From NCBI GenBank assembly GCA_015680685.1, contig MNCI01021000.1:124887-188886 (forward strand): a DNA stretch of 64,000 nt. The letters are read 5' to 3'. Below the pieces are notes generated by a model. That model was not told the DNA's origin and ran no database searches. It worked only from the letters and a program-made list of their open reading frames with translations. This stretch comes from Gnetum montanum. Lineage: Eukaryota > Streptophyta > Gnetopsida > Gnetales > Gnetaceae. A program made the translations under genes and the position numbers. Of this stretch, positions 11,577-21,639 are shown in pieces (position 1 is the first letter of the stretch; the number at the start of each line of letters is the position of its first letter).

Positions 11577-12773
11577 ATGGAAGCGAGCAACAGCGACGGA
11601 GGGCGGAACAGCAGCGACAGAGGGCGGAGCACAAGTGATGGTGGCAGGGCGAGCGGCAGCAAGGAAGAGGGCGCCACGGATACCGATGCGGCAAAGGAAC
11701 GCACGGCTGTGGGGGAAGCGGACGCGGAGAAGCAGCGAACTGCCACAAGCACAGGACACAACGACAGGCAGGAGTTGCGGGTCAAAATTCAGCGACCTGC
11801 TAACGCCACCCTGGATAACCTCGCACGCAGTCTCATTGGAAGATTCGTTTCGGCAGGGGCACGGCCTCACTTGGCCTTGGTTCGACGGTGGGTTCGGGCG
11901 GTCTGGGGGTTGGAAACGGTGACGGTCAAAAGCCTCGCCGATGACCGTCTCCTATTCTGTTTTGCCTCTCTGGCCGACCGGGAGAAGGTGCTGGTGGGGG
12001 GGCCGTGGTTTTACGGTGCACGGGGCCTGGCCCTGGCTTCCTGGCGCCCGGGCGCTCACCGTGACCCGAATCTATTCGAGCGGGCGCCGGTGTGGATCCG
12101 ACTTTACGAGTTACCCCTCGAGTACTGGTCACCTGAAACATTACTATCCTTGGCACAGGTGTTTGGGGAGTTCATCAAATTTGATCACTTCACAGAAGGA
12201 ATGGAGCACATGGGTTTCGCGCGGTTCTGCGTGTGGAGGCCTCTCCCGTTGCAGGTGCAGGCTGAGGTGCTGGTGCTGGACTCTGAGCTCGGAGAGGAGC
12301 GGGTACGCATCCATGTTGAAAATCTAACAAGGCCCCCGGCTGCGAAGAGGACCTCTCCCCTCGGAGGTGGGGTGGCCAGCAGAGACCGGGGATCATCTGA
12401 GTTGGAGGGCGAATGGCAGATCGTGGGTGGCCGAAGGCGGGGACCCAACCGGAAGCCCAAACAGGGGCGACAGGAGGGGGACAGCAGCAAGGACGGGCGC
12501 ACCCACACCCAGTTCGCACCGAATGGAGTTCCGCACACGGGCCCCAGGCAGGGGAAACTACCTAAGGCGGACCTTCGCACTGCAGGGCCGGGGGAGATGG
12601 CGAGGGAGGACCAGGCGGACAAGCCATACCTCCAAGCTCTGGTCGGGGATGGAATTCCGTCCCCTGACGATCTCGCGCAGCAGCACCAAAGCACTGCAGC
12701 GCCCCGTACTCTGATGGCTGTTGCTGGAGGCCATATGTCCCCGCCCCCTGTAACAGACTGGATTAATACATGA
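11577..12773 (+). CDS. LINE ORF1 protein (DUF4283), intact
   Basis: 398 codons, uninterrupted. ORF1 proteins bind LINE RNA in the retrotransposition particle. Residues 1-60 are a polar Ser/Gly/Asp/Arg-rich leader. About 75-225 fit DUF4283: 'DDRLLFCFASLADREKVL', 'GGPWFYGARGLALASWRPG', then 'APVWIRLYELPLEYWSPETL' and 'MEHMGFARFCVW'. The family usually follows with a CCHC knuckle (zf-CCHC_4); here residues 230-260 have no cysteines. The tail is basic and Gln/Pro-rich. ATG at 11577 is the first in frame that keeps the whole domain; GC is far above the flanks. Confidence 0.85.
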   Translation: MEASNSDGGRNSSDRGRSTSDGGRASGSKEEGATDTDAAKERTAVGEADAEKQRTATSTGHNDRQELRVKIQRPANATLDNLARSLIGRFVSAGARPHLALVRRWVRAVWGLETVTVKSLADDRLLFCFASLADREKVLVGGPWFYGARGLALASWRPGAHRDPNLFERAPVWIRLYELPLEYWSPETLLSLAQVFGEFIKFDHFTEGMEHMGFARFCVWRPLPLQVQAEVLVLDSELGEERVRIHVENLTRPPAAKRTSPLGGGVASRDRGSSELEGEWQIVGGRRRGPNRKPKQGRQEGDSSKDGRTHTQFAPNGVPHTGPRQGKLPKADLRTAGPGEMAREDQADKPYLQALVGDGIPSPDDLAQQHQSTAAPRTLMAVAGGHMSPPPVTDWINT

Positions 12774-12948
12774 AGGGGACAGACAGACCAAGCCCGAAAA
12801 AGATTGCAGGTGTTTCGGTGGTGCCATTGCCGGTGGGCAAGGCGGGCACACCAGGAAATAGCTCGCGTAAACATAGAACCGCGCAGCTCTACGTAGATCT
12901 GGGTGTTCAACCCACGATCCAGGAGACGTTTCAGCGACATCAGTCTCC

Positions 12949-15900
12949 ATGAAGGTCCTCTCATGGAACTGCAGGGGCCAGGGTACCCCGTACAAACGAC
13001 ATACCCTGAAATGTATGGTGGCAGATGAGCGGTGTGACATTGTGTGCCTATAGGAGACAAAACTCCAGCAGTCCGAGGCTCGGATGCTGGATTGGCCCGG
13101 TTGGCACTGCCATTTGGTGCTGAGCAGGGGACGTGTCGGTGGTCTCGCGGTCCTCACCAAGGACACCTCAATCGTGCGAGATATGTCCGACTGGGGCATC
13201 ACGGTACATCTGCCCCGGCTGAACATTTGGGTCACTAATGTGTATGGNNNNNNNNNNNNNNNNNNNNNNNNNNNNNNNNNNNNNNNNNNNNNNNNNNNNN
13301 NNNNNNNNNNNNNNNNNNNNNNNNNNNNNNNNNNNNNNNNNNNNNNNNNNNNNNNNNNNNNNNNNNNNNNNNNNNNNNNNNNNNNNNNNNNNNNNNNNNN
13401 NNNNNNNNNNNNNNNNNNNNNNNNNNNNNNNNNNNNNNNNNNNNNNNNNNNNNNNNNNNNNNNNNNNNNNNNNNNNNNNNNNNNNNNNNNNNNNNNNNNN
13501 NNNNNNNNNNNNNNNNNNNNNNNNNNNNNNNNNNNNNNNNNNNNNNNNNNNNNNNNNNNNNNNNNNNNNNNNNNNNNNNNNNNNNNNNNNNNNNNNNNNN
13601 NNNNNNNNNNNNNNNNNNNNNNNNNNNNNNNNNNNNNNNNNNNNNNNNNNNNNNNNNNNNNNNNNNNNNNNNNNNNNNNNNNNNNNNNNNNNNNNNNNNN
13701 NNNNNNNNNNNNNNNNNNNNNNNNNNNNNNNNNNNNNNNNNNNNNNNNNNNNNNNNNNNNNNNNNNNNNNNNNNNNNNNNNNNNNNNNNNNNNNNNNNNN
13801 TTCCTGCACAACGCGCTGTTTCGGCTGAAACAGAAAATTAAATCCCTCCCCAAAGATGACAAATATAACTTCCGTGAACAGCGACGTCTAATTCAGACAC
13901 GACTAGCAGAGATACAGGACAAACAGGAACAGCACACTAAAACAGATAACGAGGAGCTCGCCCTCTTGGTGCGGTTGCAGGTTTTGCATAACGAAGAGGA
14001 AGATTATTGGCGACAACGGGCTAGGATCCAGTGGCTGCAATCGGGAGACAGACATACAAAATATTTCTTTGCTCAGGCGGTGGAGCATCGCAGAAAACAC
14101 CACCGCCCCCTGCAACGGTTCCTGCAGGACACACAGATGCCCTCACAGTCGGGGGTGGAGGGGCTGCAGCGTTACTGGCAGCAGGTGTGGGCGTGGCAGG
14201 CCACAGATCCAATTTCTGTGCCCATCCCGCAGGTGGTGGCCCAGGCAGAGAATGCACGGCTGCTCTCCCCCTTTTCCCGTCAGGAACTTCGCGCCGCGTT
14301 GAAAGATATGCAGGCGAATAAGGCGCCAGGCCCGGATGGTTGGCCAATTGAATTCTTCCGAGAGTATGAAGAGGTGCTTGGCGCCAACCTTCTTGATGCC
14401 TTTAACTTTATGCTGGTCTGGCGGCAGGTCCGCAAAGAAATTAACTGCTCCCGCGTGGTCCTCTTGCCTAAGAACGAGTTGCCCATGGAACCGGGGCACT
14501 TTCGGCCCATTGGTGTCTGCAACTCTCTTCTTCGGCTGTTCTCCCGGCTGCTGGTGGCCAGATTGCGCCCTCTCATGCCACGTTTGGTGGGGAAAAACCA
14601 GGCTGCATTCATTAAGGGCCGCCACCTTCAGGATCAGGTTCTGTTACTGCATGAAATCCAACACTCCCTTCGTCTAGCGAAATTTCCAGGCCTCTGTATC
14701 AAGCTAGACATCACGAAGGCCTACGACACCGTTAGTTGGGCTGCCCTGCGGAAAGTGATGATTGCCAAAGGGTTGGACAAGGACTTTGTGGAGCTCTGCT
14801 TACAGATCCAACGGTGCGGCAGGTACTCCCTGGATATTGATGGGCAATTATGGGGCTTCCATGGAACCGGCCGCGGGCTACGGCAGGGCGATCCTCTCTC
14901 CCCTCTCCTCTTTCTGATGCTGATGGATCTCCTACAAAGCTACTATGTGGACGAAGGTGTCCAGGGTCTTCACATACAGGGGGTGTGTTGCCTCACCGCC
15001 CACTACGCGGACGATACCATGATATATGTCAGGGCTGTCGTTCCGCAGGTTAAGGCGCTGACGAGGGCGCTGGACAGGTTCCAGCGGGAGGGTGGGTTGC
15101 AAATAAACACTGGGAAATCCGCGCTTTATTTTACACACACGCACCCGGCGGTGCGTAGCAGAATTATTCAAATCCTGGGGATTCTTCCGGGTGCAGCGGT
15201 GGATCAATATTTGGGCATCCCCATCCACGACTGGCATCGAAGACAAACCTGGCAGGCCTTACTGATGCGTATTCAGCAGCGCACGGTCCATTGGACGAAT
15301 CAATTCCTCTCCCGTAAAGGAAAGATTATACTGGATACCATTGTACTGGGGGCAATGGCCAGATTCGGGGCTTCTATCGTGGCCCTGCCGGTCGGCGTCG
15401 TCACCAAGATTGATGCGATCCTGCGTCAATTCGTGTGGTCTAGCGGGAAAGGGGGGAAGAAAATGCACCTGGTGGATTGGGCTACCACGGCGCGGCCTCG
15501 CGAGGCCGGGGGGGTTGGCATTCTCTCCTTCGCGGAGGAGGTGGCGTTGGGCAGGCAGCGCCTGGTTTGGAGGCTGTCCACCATGCAAGTGGACCCCTCC
15601 ACTTGGGCACAACTTTTGAGGCGGAAATATAGTCCCTGGAGGGCTACGGGCTCGGACTCTCCGGTGTGGAAGCAGCTGTGTGCGCATGTGCTGGCCACGG
15701 GGGACGCAGACGACCCCCTTCATCCCCGGCAATACCTCAGGGACCGGTTCCCTTTGGACCCTCGCTGGCGGCGACTCTGGCAGGGGTCAATCCCCGAAAA
15801 GATCAAGGTGTTTGGTTGGCTGATCCTTCACAATGCCCTGCCTGTCAGGATGTTCCTACAGCGTAGAGGCCTGGGGATCAGTCCGCACTGCCCCCTGTGC

Positions 15901-16575
15901 ACTAGTTCTGCCGAGACTCTGCAGCATTTCATGGTGGAGTGTCCCGTCACACGTCAATTTTGGCACACGTGTGGGCTGCCCCCCCTCCAGATCTCTGGTA
16001 ACTCGCAGGGCCTCACCGCGCTTTGGATTCTGTGGAAAGCCCGTAATGATTCTGTCTTCAAGGACATACAGTGCCCCCTCCCGGCGACGTTATGTGCTAG
16101 ATTCAGGAAGCTTTGGAAGGAGCTTATGTTCCTGAGGGGTGGGGGCCCCTGGGTGGACGAGCCCAGAAGGGCCGAGGACCCTGTGCGGGGCGCTCAACCC
16201 TCGGCGACTGAGGGGACCAGCGGTAGACTGTGCCATATTCAGGTGGGGTCGGATGCGGGCACGTCGCGGAGGGAACATGGCTTTCCTTCTGCCTCTGGAG
16301 CGGACATGATGCAAGATACCCAATACAAGGATGCTGATCAGGATCAGCATCGCCCAAGGCCGCCTCAGGCGAAGGACCCCCCGGATACCACGCTTAGCAG
16401 CAGCCTGAAGAATGCGTCTCCAACCCCTCGGCCTCAACACGCGCAACACTGGTTTGAGGGTATCCTTCAGAATGGCAGGTCTGGAATCGCCCAGGTGATT
16501 ATTGAGAATCGGCGCCGCCTCGCTGCGGGGTTGGCTGCGCATGAACCGGGTGGCCTGCATCAGCCGGACGGGTAG
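12949..16575 (+). pseudogene. LINE ORF2: endonuclease, reverse transcriptase, zf-RVT; amber stop and assembly gap
   Basis: Starts MKVLSWNCRGQG, the usual first strand of the AP-like endonuclease that nicks target DNA. Codon 35 (13051-13053) is TAG exactly where the LQETK motif has Gln; the catalytic Glu next to it is kept. Most of the endonuclease is hidden by Ns at 13248-13800. After the gap one frame runs to 16575. The reverse transcriptase shows 'FRPIGVCNSLLRLFSRLL', 'LDITKAYDTVSW', 'GLRQGDPLSPLLF' and catalytic YADD at 15004-15015. A zf-RVT domain follows ('PEKIKVFGWLILHNALP', 'HCPLC', 'HFMVECP', about 15790-15970). The frame is maintained across the gap only if its length of 553 is right. 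Without the amber it would be about 1208 residues, normal for plant L1. Confidence 0.9.
13248..13800. other. Assembly gap (553 N)
   Basis: Unknown bases inside the endonuclease part of LINE ORF2. The open frame across it is an artefact of Ns being read as sense, so the internal state of the endonuclease cannot be judged. Confidence 0.99.
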
Positions 16576-16617
16576 TTGTTTCTGCCGGCTCCTGTGTGTG
16601 CTGCAGGGTCGGTTTTN

Positions 16618-17640
16618 GCTTTTTGTTATTATTTTGACCATGAAAAACCAATTTTCTAGCAGTTTATAGTAGTTTTCACAAGAGTTTATCTTATTTTTCA
16701 ACTATTTGCAAGATGTTTTCTTATTTTAACTATTTTATTAGCTTTTTTATTCATGTTTTGTAGTTTACAACTTGTTTTTTCTAGATTTTTACTTATTTTG
16801 ATAGTTTATAGCTTTTTTGCATGACATTTTTACTTGTTTTAACAATTTATGGCCCTTTTTATTAGATTTTTGCTTATCTTAGCCATGTATGACTTGCCTT
16901 TTTCCTAAATTTTAGCTTATTTTAACAATTCTTAGCCTATTCTTGGTAGGTTTTGCCTTGTTTAGATCGTAAGATCACCTAAAAAGCAAATATTATTATT
17001 TTTGACCATGTTCAATATTATTTGACCTTGCCTGACCTTATTCAACATCATTTGACATCATTTGATATCAGTTGGTGTCATTTTGCATCATTTTTTCATC
17101 ATGTAACCTTTTTTTAGCCCTTTTTGACCTCTTCCAATATCATTTGATGTCATTTCAATATCATTTAATATTATTTGGCATCATTTGATGTCATCTCATA
17201 TCATTTTGACATCTCTTGGTGTCATTAGACACCTTTTGAAATCATTTTACTTTGTTTTGACTTCATTTGATGTCATTTAGTGTCATGTGAGGTCATTTCA
17301 ACATTATTTGATATCATTTTCATCATTTGGTATCATGTTGCACCATTTTGACATCATTTGACCTTGTTTAACCTCACTTTTATCATCATTTGGCATCATT
17401 TGATGTCATTTAGCATCATTAAGAACTCATTAAACCTCGTTCTTTATCATTTTTCATTGTTTTGACCTCCTTTGATCCTTACTCTACTTCATGTGGCATC
17501 ATTTGACCCTTGTTCCATCTTGTTGCATCTCAATCTACCTTCTTTAACCTTACTTTATCCTATTATGAACTTACTCAATCTTATTTTTTCTCATTCAACT
17601 AAATTTTGATCTTGTTTGACTATGTAATGTTCTATCATTG
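16618..17640. repeat. Degenerate short-period repeat, (ATCATTTGA)-like
   Basis: From about 16990 to 17640 the strand is built of imperfect words such as 'catcatttgatgtcattt', 'tatcatttga', 'gacatcatttgac' with a loose period of about 10-12 bp. The part 16630-16980 is T-rich with repeated 'ttttacttattttgatag'-like phrases. No coding signal. It separates the LINE from the inverted R1 copy. Confidence 0.75.
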
Positions 17641-18720
17641 TAGTTGTAATGATTGAAAAGTTTAGTGCTAGAAAACCAAAAATCCTAGTGTGAAATAATT
17701 TAACCCTAAATTCAATAGGCCTCAAAAAAAGATCTAGAGCACCTCAAATAGTCTTGTCAGTCGATTGACAAATTATACATCTATTATTGAATGTGATAAA
17801 ATAAAGGTGAAAAGAAATGCTTAGAAAAGAGATGTAACATAGCAACTAGAATAGAGAGAAAAGAAAAAAAATGACAAAATAAGCAATCACTACAAACTTT
17901 CGTATTAATCATTGTGATAAATAAATTGCTAGAAATAAAGGTTTAGAAAATACATATTATGGGTTCTAAAAACCTAGGATATAAAAGAATATCTTTGAAC
18001 TTTGATACAAATTGTAGGATGTATTCTACTACAATATCCACATAAATCTACTCCTAAACTTTATCTGTTGTTGGTTGTCTCTACTTTGGTTTTTTGCACT
18101 AGTTGAGAAATGGATATGGACTTTTTTTTCTTTTTTTGCTCTACTCTCAAATTCTCTAGTCTAGATAAAATAAAAATAATTCAAATATCATTAAAATGAT
18201 GAAAAGTTTTGCTTAAATAGGTTGTGAATGTCTTGATTTTGTTTATATGATTCTATCATGATTTCTAACAAAATTTGCCACATTTCAAAAGCTTTTGGAG
18301 GCTAACATCTATAGTGTATGATATACCAATGTTTTTGACTTTTTTTGGGTTGAAATACCAATGTATTTAACACTTTCCACCACCAAAAACTATACACTAG
18401 TAACCATCAATGGATGTAGCTTTTCTTGCCAAATGTGATGGCACATTTCAACTATTTTCATGGCCCAAATTCCAACATATATGCCACCAAGGTTTTTGGA
18501 TTTTTAATGCCAACTTTGACAAGATATTAGCATTTTGAGCCTTCACACATTGGCTTAAATGAAATTTACAACTTGTGGGTTATAAAATTTATTTTACATA
18601 TGAAGAATTATTAGAAACTTTGCAAGAATAAAGCTATAGGATAGGATTTTTGATGGAAAATAGGTAATTATTTCTACCTTTAAATTCCTATCAAATTACA
18701 ATGCAAATTTTTGGCTACTA
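17640..18720 (-). repeat. R1 dispersed repeat, inverted copy
   Basis: Reverse complement aligns block by block with 1-880, including 'gggccatgaaaatag', 'catttggcaagaaaa', 'aatcatgatagaatc' and 'tttgaggtgctctagat'. Identity is moderate by eye. It has no primer-site motif or gag after it, so it may be a solo LTR or a fragment. Confidence 0.6.
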
Positions 18721-21600
18721 GGCTTCTTATGTATAATAAAAATTTTCTTTGTGGTGTTTTATTTTTCCTTCTTTGTTAATGTTTAGATGATTGATCTTAA
18801 TGACATCAACGAAGAATTTGAAACATCACTACAAATTCATCACCCATGCTTCCTCTTCACACTTGATTTTGTTTCTATCGAACAATGTCAAGGAGTATTG
18901 ACAATGGTGAAATAAGGTTACAAGGTAATGTTATGAGTTTGAGATGAAATAAAGACTATTTTGGTTATTGAGGAATGGTCAGATGGGGTAATAAGGAATA
19001 TGAAATGTTGACATTATGGTTATGATAGGGTGTTGACATGTGTATCAAATGATAAGGTCTTCGTGCTTCGTGGTTGAATTGTTGATTATCTAATAATGTG
19101 TTAAAAAAACAAGAACTCCATTCTTGGGATTCTTTGGTAACTTTGCTCTTTTATTTTAGGGTTGTTGATTTGACTAGCTTTAGGATACATTAGCCTCTTG
19201 GCTTTCTTAGTAATTTTCTTTTACATTTTTTTTTGAGGGGTGAAACCTTCATTGGGTTTTATTACCAAGGCCAAATTTGATTTTTTTCTCATTAAATTAG
19301 ATGTATTACATTTAGTAAACTTAATGATCAATCATGTCCAAGGGGATGTCACATGACCATGGTACTACTAGCAGATTTCTACCATTCCATGGAGCAACAA
19401 TCCAAAAAAAATAAGCACTAGAAGAACCCTAGAAATTTGCATACATGAAGTAAAATGTTGTTTGTGCCTTGAGTTATTTTTTTAAAATTTGTGGGATAAA
19501 ATATATTTGAATGTAAATGGAGCTACTTGCATTGTAACACATTTACTATATGATGAATATAGTGTTATGAGATTTGAAAAACCAGAGGAAGAAAAAGTAC
19601 TAAAAAGATAATGGTTTTACTTTCCAAGGCTAATTCAAAGACACTATTTTGGTAATGCATCTCCTAATTCTAAAGTTGATTTATCCAACAAAAATTTTTA
19701 TGATAGATAGTGTGTGTCACTAGGATAATGAATCCAAATAAGAAAATCATTTAATACTAAGAAAAACAAAACCAAATGAAACTCTGATAAATCATTCCTA
19801 CTACATTGCAATGGAATAAATATGCATATACTTGTGAATAAATGTGGCAACAAGGCTAAGGCCAAAGACATAATGTCATCAAAGGAATAGTTTTGATTAT
19901 ATGAAACTCCACTAAACATGAGGAATCTTATTTTTCTAAGGTATTTTTCATAAACACTAAATGTAAAAATTTTGTTGATGGTTCATTTCAACACAAGAAT
20001 AATGGAAAAAGATATGAAAATGGGATATGGAAGTTATCGAAGGATGATAAAGAATATGCCATATAGCTACTAGGCACTTCTACAACCTACCAAACCTTTG
20101 GCTACTTGTTGTCACATAAGACCATTTAATGGTATAGTAGCAAAATGTGCCTCTAATTTGAGGGGAAGATTATTGGAGATGGTTATGTATAGATGATGGA
20201 AAAGATTTGGTAACTCATCAAGATATTAAAAGGATGTTTTAATTATGTTGATGATATCATATATTATCAACCATTTTTATAAAATGTGTTGGGATATAGA
20301 AATTTTATTTTTAAAGTGTTTTTAACTTATCTCATGTTCCAAAACATACTTGGTATGCTTGGAACTATGCAAATTTCTCACTAGAAGCTCAAATCACCAA
20401 ATTCTAAAGTAGGCATTGTTATGGTTATTGAAACCAATTACCTGTGCCACATAGAATAGTATTGCAATAGTAAAAAAATATTTTCTTTCATTTGGAATTG
20501 GCATAAGAAAATTACAAGAGTGCTTTGCCTTTGTTTTCCACTTTTAAAGACTATCAATAAATCGTGAGCATTTTTGCCTTTTACAGTTGAAGCCAAGAAG
20601 AGTCATCAGTCATAATATGAATTTAATTTAAGAAGAAGAAACTAAAATAAAAAAACTAGAAATATTTTAAATTGTTTGTGAATTTAGATTCAAATGAAAA
20701 CTAGAAGAAGAATTTTGCAGCATTGATGATATATTAGGAAAAATCACTAGCCTGCTACAACTTGACTACATCCCAAAGTAGCCACGGAGGATACAAACTT
20801 GAACTCAAATCTAAATCCTCAAACAAATAACAAAATAAAAAATAGAAGTGTATGGTTCGGTATGGTAGCCTGTTCCATCAAAGTTAATCTAGAACCAGTC
20901 ATGACAACAAGATTTAGAAGTAGATGGCGCATCAAGTAGTCATGCCCATAACTAGGGCCAAATCCCATAAGTTTGTATTCTTTTCCATGACCAAAATTTT
21001 TGTCCACAGCATACCTTGAGTACTTCCACCTACAATGGTTCCCACATATACTACACACGCACATCTTTGGCACATCTTGAACTACCAAGGCATGATGCAG
21101 CTATTTACAAACTTCTTCTTCGACATTGCAATAGGTCAGAAAACCCTCATCCTTGTACTTTGAATAAATAAATGACCTACGACACATGGAGAGAGTAGAG
21201 ACAGTAGCAGCAATGACAGTAATCTTAAGCAGCATTGGCATAAATGGCCATGGCTACTAGAGGCATTGCCATGAGGCTTTAATGACAAAAACATTTGGAG
21301 TGGTTGCCAAAGAAGATAGATCAAGAGACATGGAGGTCACCATAAGGTGGTCATGGGAAGCTCAACTCTTTGAAGATCGTCATTTGTAATTTTGTTTGAA
21401 AACACAGCAAGTGCAAGGGTAGCATACATGCCTAAATAGAAATGAATTTGAGTAGGGCATGGTTGTAGATATTGATAAATTCATGAAATGGATGTGTGGT
21501 TGCAAGGCCAATGTCATGCTCCTAAACCTTCTGTACCGTATTGTGGTTCTAATTGATTCTATTATTGTTGACCTTCCTTTTACCACAATACCATTAAAAA
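18721..21600. other. AT-rich unassigned stretch
   Basis: No element or gene recognised. Minus-strand open stretches at 20819-21088 (89 codons, with CxxCxxC-like cysteines 'CVCSICGNHC') and 21136-21324 (62 codons, Leu/Ser-rich) lie close together and could be pieces of one broken gene, but I know no family for them. Confidence 0.25.
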
Positions 21601-21639
21601 TTTTAAATTAAAACCTCCATTATTAGAAGAAGGAACTTT

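Larger units (their letters stand above)
11390..16617 (+). mobile_element. Plant LINE (L1 type), nearly intact
   Basis: Abruptly GC-rich block in AT-rich DNA. It has an apparent 5' UTR (about 11390-11576), ORF1 (11577-12773), a 175-bp spacer, ORF2 (12949-16575) and a short 3' UTR. The 5' edge is set by composition only. The 3' end is blurred by an N at 16617 and shows no clear poly(A) or target duplication. The high GC and few lesions suggest a recent insertion or a host strand history different from the surrounding elements. Confidence 0.85.

Noticed and set aside
12185-13060. Long minus-strand frame opposite LINE ORF1
   Set aside because: It is a GC-rich shadow of ORF1 on the other strand with no domain of its own.
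14021-14625. Minus-strand and alternative frames inside ORF2 (also 15259-15732, 16090-16701)
   Set aside because: Shadows of the reverse transcriptase frame caused by high GC.
13084-16575. A continuous 1163-codon protein across the gap
   Set aside because: 553 of its bases are N, and the true ORF2 start lies upstream at 12949 beyond an amber codon; it is not proof of an intact gene.
20819-21088. Cysteine-containing minus frame as a zinc-finger gene
   Set aside because: Cysteine spacing does not fit a known finger and the frame is short and isolated.
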